From Vitis vinifera (lineage: Eukaryota; Streptophyta; Magnoliopsida; Vitales; Vitaceae), in contig NC_081822.1 of the NCBI RefSeq assembly GCF_030704535.1, forward strand, positions 31,207,001 to 31,271,000: a stretch of 64,000 nt of DNA, in the 5' to 3' direction. A program made the position numbers and the translations under genes. The notes under the pieces were generated by a model. That model was given only the letters and a program-made list of their open reading frames with translations, did not search any database and was not told the DNA's origin. Positions 1 to 15,879 of this stretch are shown piece by piece; positions within the stretch are counted from its first letter, which is position 1; every line of letters begins with the position of its first letter.

Positions 1-970
1 TAGATGTTGTGATCAAAAGTTTTGCCTTGTACTTTCCATATAGGAAAGTACCATCAATTTGTATTAATTGACTGCAAATTTTAAACCCTTTAATACTACC
101 TTCAAATGACCAAAATACATGCATGAAATGTATATTTCCATTGATGAATCCTAATAGTGATGTCTTCCAAACAATCTTTGTCCAAGGTTAGTAAATCATT
201 TAGGTAGAATATGGTAAGATTCATCCTAATCACCAAAAATCTTTCAATTGATTTTCTCCTTGCTTCCCAAACCCTCATATAATAAACATCATACTAGATT
301 TATCTTTCATCATTTGATGTAGTGTTGAAATGGATGTGCTAGGATTCCTTTGGATTACACTCTGTATCTCCCATATAATTGATGTCAAGTCTAATTGAGA
401 GTGGTCTTATGATAGTTTAGGATAGACACACGTATGACGACTAATGAATTTTGTTATCTTAAACATGTCATGGTTTTACATTAACATGCATGAAGTCTTC
501 ATTTGCAACCTTCACTTAATTTCTTACAATTTATTGCTAAATTGGCTCAAACTCGAATACAACCAAGTATTGATTCCTATGTATGGAACAATGTTTCACA
601 CCATACTATAAATTCGTTTTAGTTTCAAATTGAAATCCTTGATATAATTCATTTGTTTCATTCCATAATCTAGTATGTGAAGAGAGGATCTTAACACTAA
701 TGACATTTATTACATTTTAAATCCATTCTCTAAACAATAGGGAAGGAAATTTATGTTAACCACCAAGTAAGGATGCCTTATTTTCGAGAGGCTCATTAGT
801 GGTATCATTCTTATCATCCCCAATATCTTCATCTTCATCGAATAATTCTACATTAACATCATCATTTCAAACATGGATATCTACAAAGTTTTCAACTGCT
901 GACATAATTGATTGAGTGACCATTGCTAAATTTGCCCTTGGCTCAACATCTTCATAATAATTGTGTCAAT
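1..970 (-). mobile_element. Mutator-like (MULE) transposase remnant, cut by left edge
   Basis: Read on the minus strand, bases 1-130 encode an uninterrupted stretch with the start of the MULE transposase core: SIKGFK, then QIDGTF, then YGKYKAKLL. This fits the MuDR-type pattern in which IDGT carries the first acidic catalytic residue. Further upstream on the same strand (about 790-960) lies an acidic stretch rich in Asp and Glu (for example FDEDEDIGDD), like the low-complexity segment before the DNA-binding part in plant MuDR proteins. Frames change and stops occur between these parts, so this is a decayed copy. The catalytic domain continues beyond base 1. No terminal inverted repeat was found, so the right limit is approximate. 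Confidence 0.6.
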
Positions 971-1025
971 GCCTAGGGGAGGCGGCAGTATCATAGCTCA
1001 TGGGGAACATCTTTGGATATAATTT

Positions 1026-1500
1026 TTATAAGATGTTAGAGTGTGGTTGACTTTTTGTAATGAGATGTTGAGTCAACTACATAATTGAATTGTGAGCAAG
1101 TCAGTATTTTCCCATAGGTCCCAATGGTTCTTGCTCAAGCTCACGTTCCTTCATGACACATTATTTTAGGGATTTATGGGTTTCTTATGTACAAGTATAC
1201 ATAAGGATGTTTTAGTAAAAATGAAAGGTTGTGCATAAGGTTATGAATAGTCTTTTTAGATTGAGCTAATTAATTAATTGAAACACACTAAGGCTAATTA
1301 ATTAATTGGAACTCACTAAGGTTAATTAATTAATTGGAACTCACTAAGGCTAATTAATTAATTGGAACTCACTAAGACTAATTAACTAATTAGGACCCAG
1401 TAGACTAAATTAAGTGATCTAACCCCCATATGAGTTTAAATTATTTAAGTGCACAAAGAAGTAAATACCCCTAAGGGGTTTAGGGTTTGACATAATGTAA
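1026..1500. repeat. Diverged direct repeat, copy 1 (LTR-like)
   Basis: This block shares an ordered series of short matches with 2338-2735: TTAGAGTG..TTGACTTTTT, CCCATAGGTCCCAATGGTTC, CTCAAGCTCA, GCATAAGGTTATGAATAG and GAGCTAATTAATTAATT. The shared order over about 400 bp, with roughly 1.3 kb between copies, resembles a worn LTR pair of a non-autonomous element, or two copies of one repeat. No coding capacity was seen between them and no clean TG..CA ends were found. Confidence 0.5.
1265..1400. repeat. 28-bp tandem repeat, about 4.5 copies
   Basis: Consecutive units start at 1265, 1293, 1321 and 1349, with a partial unit at 1377. Each has the form GCTAATTAATTAATTGGAAC followed by TCACTAAG. 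The array sits inside the LTR-like block; the related copy near 2610 has only one unit, so the expansion is local. Confidence 0.85.
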
Positions 1501-2337
1501 CATATGTAGATTTATTATTTATTTAATAAAGGTTCTAGTTTCTCATTCTTTCTATCCATTCCATGCATTACACTTTATGAACATTTTGATTTGACATTTT
1601 TTGCATTGTACATTACTTATATGCATTAAGAGTTCCATGAAAGATTTAAGTCATGAGTTTCTTATAAGTAAATGATTTGATCATAGCTATAGCCTGTTTA
1701 TGGAGACTTTGGTAATTTATTTGAGAATATAGTGTATTACCTCATAATTGAATATATTACTAGTCTTGGTTATTGGGATGAAGTTGTCATGATACGTGCA
1801 TTAATGTATATGGCTACACATTAGATAAGAATTATGGTGAGTCATAATATATGATTATCGAATAGTCATGACCTTACCAAGCTATTATATTGCATAGTCT
1901 TTTAACCTTGAAAGAATACTAAACTTGTGCCAAAGTTTATAGTGACTTTAACCTATAAGTGAGATCCTAAAGTGGTCATATATTTACTATGAATTGGATA
2001 ACTGTTTTATAGAAGTCTGTGACAACATATATTCTTAATAGAGACACAATAATATCTCATAGAAATTGAGATGGTGTGTCCTCTTGGGTGATTGTAAGGA
2101 AATGTGTTTAGGAAAACTATGATCAGAGTAGTTCCTTAACTAGAACTTAACATAGGTTCTTTCTGAGTCGGAGTATATCATTTGATCACATAATATAAAA
2201 ATATGAGATTCAAGGTTGTAGAGGTAATCTTAAGAGATTGATAGCATTCACCTTGTTAAATTACGGAAACCAATTCATAGGGAACCCTCATACAATGGAT
2301 AGTAGGTCATGAACCTAAGCACTTATATATAGTTGTA

Positions 2338-2735
2338 ATATACGTAGGATATTAGAGTGCAATTGACTTTTTATAGTTAGATTTCGAGTTAACTTCATAG
2401 TTGGATTTTAAAGGGATTAGTATTTGCTTATAGGTCCTAATGGTTCATGCTTGGGCTCATATTCCTTAATGACATGGTTTATAAAGGTTGATTGGGTTCT
2501 TAATTCACTTGTGTGCATAAGGTTATTTTGGTAAATACATAAGGTTGCATAAGAGCTCGTGAATAATCTCTCCAAATCAAGTTAAATGCTTAATTGAAGC
2601 CCAATTGAGCTAATTAATTAATTAGAACCCAAGTGTACTAGTTTAAGTGACCCAAGCCCGATATAGGCTCAAGTCACTTAAGCCTACAAGAAGCCTATAT
2701 AAACCCTCCTTAAAGGTTAAGACTTCAATCTTGCA
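2338..2735. repeat. Diverged direct repeat, copy 2 (LTR-like)
   Basis: This is the partner of 1026-1500 in the same orientation, with one AATTAATTAATT unit where copy 1 has an array. The reading frame at 2647-2892 falls partly within it and has no recognisable domain, so I do not call it a gene. Confidence 0.5.
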
Positions 2736-3294
2736 TCCTATTCACGTCAAGAGAAAGAGAGCTCTAGACACTAAACCAAAAGAGGATTGCACTCTAGAGT
2801 TAAGATTTAAGATCAAAGTCATAATGATAGAAGATTGGTGGGTTTGTGAAATTTTCAACAATTGTCATGCCTTCAACACTTCTCTTCACTAATAGGATTT
2901 GATATGAGAACATCCAGATCTTAAGTGTAACACTAAACTTTAGATCTTGAATGTTTTTTTTATGTCATATATGCTTTTGTTGTTAAGATCTAAAGGCCTG
3001 GGAAAAATAGCATGCACCATAACTCGTCCAAGGATGAGGATGGAGAAATCTAGGTATATCGCAACACCATCCCCATTAAAAGAGAGTACACCCTTTCCTA
3101 GTGCCAAGCCCTAGAAGAGAGTCATCATGTGGAAGCTCCATGCGTTTTTGAAACCATCTGCATTAATTGAAGTAGGATATAGAAACATCTAGATCCAAAG
3201 ATATATTTTTAAGTCAAACATCAAGGGTTTTCTCAACAAAAGCTTTTGTTGTACTTAGATCTAGATCTTTAAAAAGATTAAATTCATGCACCCT
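2736..3294. other. Intergenic, no feature seen
   Basis: Unique-looking sequence with stops in all frames and no recognisable protein, RNA or repeat. Confidence 0.5.
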
Positions 3295-4060
3295 TGTGCT
3301 CTAGGTTTAATTTGGATGGTTTTGCCAAGTATTCCAACAATAATTTTGTGAAGTTTTTCACCATTTAAATAAAAACCAAATTAAGCAAAATTTAGTGCAT
3401 TAAATTCATGAAAAAGTGTTGTAATTTTTTAAAATTATTTGAGACTCAAATAGTGAATCAATAAATAAAAAAAAATTATGGATGAAAAATGGTAAAAAAA
3501 TGACTCCATCGTTTCTTTTTTGTCATAGAACCATATTTTTCAATTTTTTTTCACTAGAAGAATAGACTCTAAATCAAGCAAGACTTAACGTGTTCAATTC
3601 ATTAATGATTTTAATAATATTTAAAGATAATTTGAGGCTCAAATTGTGATCTAATTAATGCCATAAATTTATGAATAAAATTGATTTAAAATGACTTTAT
3701 TGTTGTTTTTTTTTTTTTTTGCATATAACTATATTTTTATAAATTTTCCTCACTAGAAAAATATATTTCAAATCAAGTGAGATTTTGTATTGAATTTATT
3801 AAGTAGTTTAATAATTTTTTAAAATAATTTAAAACAAAAAAAATACAAATAATAGGCTAAAACAAAAACATTTTGAATCATGATTATACCATTTCTCCTA
3901 TGCACAATTATATTTTTTGAATTTTCTCATCAGCTAAATAAATTTTAAATTAACCAGACATAGTTAATACTTTAATGAATCTTTTAATGAGAATAATTTG
4001 AAATTAAAAAACTAATTAATTAATTATAGACTAAATCAAAAGTTTCATAATATTGTCTGT
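3295..4060 (-). repeat. AT-rich degenerate tandem array A, period about 190 bp
   Basis: About four degenerate units. Landmarks like GAGACTCAAAT recur near 3441, 3634, 3831 and 4000, so spacing is about 170-197 bp. Each unit also carries a poly-T/CATATAACTATATTTTT segment, a CACTAGAAAAATA segment and a TTGTATTGAATTTATTAA segment. The reverse complement matches the array at 13370-14480: TCATTTTAAATCAATTTT ATTCATAAATTT here corresponds to TCATTTTGGACCAATTTT TATTCATAAATTT there. The two are the same family in opposite orientation. Confidence 0.7.
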
Positions 4061-5387
4061 AAATCTATACATATAAATTTTAGTTTTATTTGTTTTTCAA
4101 TTTATTTTAAATAAAATATTATTAACAATTACTGATTTTAAATTTATAATGTATAATTTTATTATAATATTACTATTCATATTTTATTAAAAACTATTTA
4201 TTTTTAAATTTATTTTTAATCACAAAATTATTTTTATTTTTAATAAGTCTAGAATTAAATTTAGTAAATATTATATAAATGAATTTAAAACTTTTAAAAA
4301 AATCAAAATAAAAAATTATTTTTAAAAACAATTTATCCGCACACCATTTTTATTTATTATTTTTAAATATGTTACTAAAAACATTATGTCAAATGCCTTT
4401 ATTTTTATAATATATTAAAAGATTGCTTTTTTTTTCTTTTTTTTTTGTTCTTTAACTTAAATATAAGTATAAAAAACATGTATAAATGAAGATGATCAAA
4501 TAGGCCCAAAAACTAAGAAAAATAATATTTATTTGGTAAATAAAAATTAACTATGAAAAGTCATACAAATGAAATAGAAATAAAGGGGTAAAATAATAAT
4601 TTTAACATATTCGATATCATTTCTTGAATTAAGGGAATCAAAATATTGTCTGTTAAGATTAATTGCAATCCCACTTATAAGTGAGATTTTATTTTTGATA
4701 GGATGATTTTTTTGTTTCATTTCTATCATCATTTGAGTTTTTTTAACATGAGAATGAATAAAAATATGAATGAGATGTTTATTCTCACTTTCCATTCTCG
4801 TGAATCAAACATGACATAAGAGAGGAATTGTTCTTCGCACGGTTTAGTGTTCTAATTCTTAAACCTTTTTAAGATCCCTTTTGAAATTACATATTGGTTT
4901 CAATAAAGATTTGGACTTGAATTGTTTTGATATCTATAGGGCCTTTAAGGAATTCACTAAAGAGTATAGTTCTAGTATTGCATGGGAGACATGGAAGATA
5001 AGTATAAATGCTATTGATTTAAAATTCTATGAAATAGGTGTATTTGGTCAAGCAAAACTGTGTATCATCTTCTAATATTTGATAAATTATTTGTAATTGA
5101 AAGATCACTTATAATTTTTACACCTAATAGATTGGTAAGTAGTTTTTTTGTTATATCTCAAGTGCAATTAAAAACTCATTAAAATTTTGATCTAAAAAGA
5201 CGGACCAAATAAGTAATAAACAATAACATTTGAGTAGTAATAGATTGACTATTTATTCACTACCTTTAATGAGTTTCATTATATCAATGTTAGACATTAA
5301 ATTTCTATCCAAACTACCTTGAAATTTCTTATTTTTAAATGATAAATTATGAAAAAAATTAATTGATTAAATTTTGTGTCCCATTGT
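4061..5387. other. AT-rich intergenic, no gene seen
   Basis: Low-complexity AT-rich DNA followed by mixed intergenic sequence. Short frames at 4547-4795 and 4881-5075 have no recognisable domain and biased composition; I treat them as chance. Confidence 0.5.
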
Positions 5388-5443
5388 TCCTCGGTAGCTC
5401 AGTGGTAGAGCAGTCCGTTGTAAATTAACTCTTATTTGGGGAG
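5388..5443 (+). pseudogene. Plastid-type tRNA-Asn (trnN) pseudogene
   Basis: The first ~43 bases follow the 5' half of organelle tRNA-Asn(GUU): TCCTCGGTAGCTCAGTGGTA, then GAGCAGTCCGTTGT. The last bases, TTGGGGAG, fit the acceptor 3' strand. The total is 56 nt against about 72 expected, so much of the variable and T arm is missing, and the anticodon region reads TTGTAAATT rather than an intact TGTTAAC loop. It is probably an organelle-derived insertion that has decayed. I cannot tell whether adjacent DNA is also of organelle origin. Confidence 0.6.
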
Positions 5444-5985
5444 ATCCGATTCATTATGACTATTAATAGCAGGTAACCTACTCCGATCTTTGTTTCTATT
5501 GCATTCTATCTCATCGTATCATATTTTGTTTTATGATATTTGAGAATCACTGTCAATACCTCAATGTAGGTCCAAAATAATAATTTGTTCCATAGTCCTA
5601 GACTTATTTACAACTAGCAATGCATCAAAAATGCAATCATCGATTTTCACGAGAGACCACAATTACCGTGAGAGAACATATTAATGGCAAGGAATGCATT
5701 TTTATTATGCTACTAATACTTATACTTTGCTATTTTGGCCCACACTTGACTGAGGAAGAGCTACGGGCATGATATAAGTAATGATTCTTTCAAACATAAT
5801 AAAAGTGATTATGATATAAATAATAGAACAAAATTGATGTTTTTCTCAATAAAGTGGATAAATGGGTAACATGGCTAGTTAAATAATTACTAATGGTGAA
5901 ATAATTCGGACAATCTAATTATATATATAAAATAAAATAAAATAAAGACAGAAAGAAAGGAAAAACCATCAAGAGTCTGGAGAGC
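5444..5985. other. Intergenic upstream of the Hsp70 promoter
   Basis: No gene recognised. It contains an AT-rich stretch ending in AAATAAAATAAAATAAAG just before the heat-shock element. Confidence 0.5.
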
Positions 5986-6059
5986 TTCCGGAACCTTCTG
6001 GCAACAGAAGCTCCGCTCCCCTTCTGGAGAGTGTCAGTCTCTTTCTCCTTCTCTATAAA
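5986..6059 (+). promoter_or_regulatory. Heat-shock element and TATA box of the chloroplast Hsp70 gene
   Basis: TTCCGGAACCTTC at 5986-5998 is a perfect three-unit heat-shock element (TTC nn GAA nn TTC), the binding site of heat-shock factor trimers. A further GAA is at 6007-6009, out of register. TATAAA is at 6054-6059, 53-58 bp before the ATG at 6112, so transcription should start near 6085-6090 with a very short leader. Element, TATA box and start codon stand in the normal order. Confidence 0.75.
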
Positions 6060-6111
6060 CTCTCCTCATTCTCACAGCTTTCTCAACTTTTGAGGACAAT
6101 TAAGCAACAGT

Positions 6112-12070
<5,959 letters not shown>

Positions 12071-13369
12071 TGGAATGCCACAACATTTGAACTGACCGAG
12101 TTTTACAACATTTTCCTCCTGTCTGGAGTGTATATGATATGATGGTGCCTGGTTAGCTTTAGGATTTTCCGTTATTGTCTTTTTGGGTGCCAGAGAAATA
12201 GAAAAAAAGAAGCAGATGTACATGGTGTATAGCGGGTAAAGATAATAGAAGGTGGGCAGAAACTCTTATAGCATGCCTTCCTGTGAAGCAAGTTCTCTCT
12301 CTACAAATGGCTTCCTTCAAATCTTCACCGGTTTGCTGGTATCTGTATAGTGTTCGGAAGCTGAATCTATGTATATTAAAATTTCATAATAGTTCAGGCC
12401 TCTAGTTTTCAGCTCCAAAAGTTTTTAAGTCTTCCCATTTCTTAATAGGTAAATGAAATGCTTGTGGAATACAGGGATAATCAATTATGATTGTTCGTGA
12501 GTCAATTTTTCCTTTTCTTCTTGTTCTCTCTGTTTGAAATAAAACTTGAAAGCTTAAAATAGAAAAGCCCATAGGATAAGATTCTATAACAATGATTTAG
12601 GAACATTTTCAAAACAGTTCTATAATGTTTTCTAAATCCTAATAAAGATTTATTGTCGGATGTTTTTTAAAATAAAAATTTATTTGATAACTAGAAATGT
12701 TTTTAATTTATTTTTAGTATTTTAAATATTTGTTAGAAATAAATTTTATCTATACTATTTTATTTTTAATTATTCTTTATATTTGAGTAATTATTTTTTT
12801 TAAATATATATATTTTTTTAAAATAATTAAAATGTCATTGAAAAAAAAAAAGAACAATTCTTGACAACCTATTGTGGAAACAATTGATATCTAAACTTGT
12901 TTTTCTATTGTTCTCAAAATAAGAAGAAAATAAAATAAAAATGAACAATAAAAAGCTTGTTTGGAGAAGTTATTTTTAAAAGTAATTTTTCTATTTTGAT
13001 TTTTAAAAAAGAAATTAGTTTTGTAGTTACAAATAAATTTTTAAAAAAAATAAATAATTTTAGTGAAATGTGAATACTAACATTATAATAAAATTATAAA
13101 TTACATTTTATTTTATTAAAAAATATACTATTTTAGTATATGTTAAAAAGAAAATAGATATTAACATCTTTGTAAAGACATAATTGATTTCTTTTTGGTA
13201 AAAAATGAATAATAATAATTTACAAATAAGAATTGTTAATAATATTTATTTAAAATGAACACTGAATAAAATTTAAAATTTTTAAACATATAAATAAGTC
13301 AAAATTTTCATTGCATGTACATATTTAATACTCAATTACACATACAGTATTTTTGAAATGCTTCAATTT
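12071..13369. other. Hsp70 3' UTR and AT-rich flank
   Basis: The 3' UTR follows the TGA. AAATAAAA at 12537-12544 is a possible distal poly(A) signal, but the true site cannot be fixed from sequence. Beyond about 12600 it is AT-rich intergenic DNA without a recognisable gene. Confidence 0.5.
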
Positions 13370-14480
13370 AAAATGCAATTAATTAAATCAATTGTTTTGA
13401 CTTTCAATTTATTCTTAAAAATTAAAAGACTCATTAAAGAATCTAAATTATTAATTATACCTTGCTTAGTTTAGAATCTATTTACTTAGTAATAAAATTT
13501 TTAAAACATAGTTGTGTATATAAAAGAAATAGTAAAGTTATAACTTATTATATATTAGTTTTCATCTATGATTTTTAGTAGTGATTAGATCATTTTTTGT
13601 GTTCCAACTTATTTCTAAATGTTTTTAAATCCATTAATAAATTCAATACAAAGTGTCGCTTTATTTGAATCTTATTTCTCTACTAAGAAAATTTATAAAA
13701 ATATTACTATATGTAGAAAAAATAATAGAGTTTTTATAAACTAATTTTAATCCAAAAGTTTTTGGTATTAATGAGTTCACTATTTCAGTTTTAAGTTATT
13801 TTTAAAAATTAATAAACTCATTAATAAATCCAAAAGATTAAGTCTTGTTTAATTTATATTTTATTTGCCTAGTGAAAAAAAAAATGACTCTATAGAGAAA
13901 TAATAGAGTTTTTCTAAACCAATTTTTGTTTATAATTTTTTTTTGTATTAATAGAATTACTCTTTAATTTTTAAGTTATATTTAGAAATTACAAGACTTA
14001 TTAATGAATCCAAAATATTAAGTTTTATTTAATTTTGAGTTTATTTGTTTAGTGAAAAGAAATCAGAAAAATATAGTTTTATGTATAAGAGAAATAATAG
14101 TCATTTTGGACCAATTTTTATTCATAAATTTTTTGTATTAATTGGATCATTATTTGAGTTTTAAATTATTTTAAAAAATTATTAAGCTTATTAATAAATC
14201 CAACAAATTAAGTCTTACTTAATTTGAAGTTTATTTGTCTAATGAAAATTTTGTAAAATATGATTGTATGCGATGAAGAAACTAGCCAAGACACTAAAAG
14301 TGAATTTTGGTCTGACTTTCTAATGTTATTGGTTGAGATTCATGATTTTTTAACACTAATTAAATTGATCTTTGAGTTTTAAACTATTTTTAAAAATCAA
14401 CAAATTTTAGGTATAAAATATAGTTTGATTTGAAACTTATTTGATTAATGAAAATTTGTTATTAAGTTAAAAGAAATTCA
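13370..14480 (+). repeat. AT-rich degenerate tandem array B, period about 190 bp
   Basis: At least five units. The landmark (G)AGTTTTAA(A/G)TTATTTT with preceding GTATTAAT..GA(T/A)C recurs near 13608, 13786, 13966, 14155 and 14373. Each unit continues with ..TTAATAAATCCAA.A.ATTAAGT then TTTATTTG.CTA.TGAAAA and a (GAG)AAATAATAG segment. Units are strongly diverged. The array is related to 3295-4060 in inverted orientation. Confidence 0.7.
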
Positions 14481-15144
14481 TAAAAGCACATATAATTTAA
14501 AAGAATATTATATATTGAAGATTTTTTATTTGGTATTGGATTGTGGAAAGAAAAAAAAGAATGATATCATATTCAATTTTAAGTATTTTTTATGTTTTAT
14601 TTTAATTCCTCTATTTTAAAAAAAAAAATTGGTGAAAATAATTTTTACTTGTTCTTTTAAAATTGTTCTTTATTTTACTTTGTTTTTTTAAAATTGAAAG
14701 TAAAGAATACCAATGTAGACCCCTCTTGGACCAAAGGTTTTTTTTTTCTCAAACCCGAGAAGACTTGGCAGCATGTTGTTGGAATGAGTGGGGCTAACTT
14801 CTTCAAGTGCTGAGAGAGTTGCATGAGACGCATGGCCAAGGACACCACCACCTTGCCATAGTGGTGGTTGAGATGGAGACTTTTTTCTGAACAACTTTAG
14901 AAGATGATGGCGGGAGTAGTGGAATGGGTGAGAAAAGGCTGAAGGAAAAAAAAAAAAAAAAAAAAATTGAGGAGAGGAGGACGCAAGGCATGAGGGAGAA
15001 AAGAGAACGGAAGAGGAAAAAAAGGACTTTGGCTTAGTTTTAAGAGGGGGGCAACATAATGAAGTCCTGGAAGTCGAGCTATCCTTGCTTGAGTGGAGTT
15101 ATTCAGGTGTGGTCATTGTATACTCAGTTGCCCTATTTTTTGCA
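14481..15144. other. Intergenic between array B and the retrotransposon nest
   Basis: Contains a 20+ base A run near 14950. Short reading frames at 14688-14991 on the minus strand have simple composition and no recognisable domain. Confidence 0.4.
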
Positions 15145-15149
15145 CCATG
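15145..15149. repeat. Target-site duplication CCATG, left (outer copia)
   Basis: CCATG directly abuts the TG end of the LTR at 15150 and is repeated at 30383-30387 after the other LTR. A 5-bp duplication is what Ty1/copia integrases make. Confidence 0.9.
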
Positions 15150-15574
15150 TGATGGACAAAAATAATCTAAACATGCTATAACAATCATTAAATAGAAATT
15201 AGATCATAAGCGGAATTATAAACAGATCGAAAACGTACCTCCCACCATTGCCATTCTTATAGGTTAAAAATGTGTTTTTCAATTTTCAGGTTTTAGGTGC
15301 TTCTAAACCTTTCTCAACCTCCGCTTAGATGGTGTTTTTAAAAACTGAAAGAGATTGAAGGCTTAGGGAACCCTACCCCATTAGTGTTCTACCCTTTTTT
15401 AAAGACTCTCTCCATCACCGAGTCTGCTTGGAAGTGCATAGAACATGGGGAAGTGATGCGAAAGTGGTTCTGAGCATTAATCCTTGTTCCTAAATTGACG
15501 GAATGATGTGGACCACATTCCAAATCACGTCTTTAGTTTATTACCGAAGATCCAGGAAAAATAAAATCCCAGCA
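15150..15574 (-). repeat. 3' LTR of the outer copia element
   Basis: 425 bp, beginning TGATGGACAAA and ending ATCCCAGCA on the plus strand. It aligns along its whole length with 29962-30382, differing by scattered substitutions and small gaps. Confidence 0.93.
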
Positions 15575-15879
15575 TTCTGCCATTTGGTCCATATATTCCA
15601 TCATTCATCATAGCAAGAAACAAAACACATGAATCATGGCAATAGGTTTTTTGAAATTGAGTATAATCTTCCATGTATCACAATGCATCATGTCTCTTAA
15701 AAACTAGCCCATATAACTTAATGAATAAACCCTATGTTTATTCTAGGTCCAAACATTAATGATATTTCTCAATAAAATAATAAAAGTGTACACAAAGAAA
15801 ATCAAATATGAGAAAACATCATAAATAGAGTTTCATTGAAAATAACATTCGTTCTTAGAACAAAAATCACACAAAGGAA

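Noticed and set aside
1265..1400. Possible CRISPR-like array
   Set aside because: The repeats are contiguous without spacers, in a plant nuclear context; a plain tandem repeat.
2647..2892. 81-codon plus-strand frame
   Set aside because: Lies partly in an LTR-like repeat; no recognisable domain.
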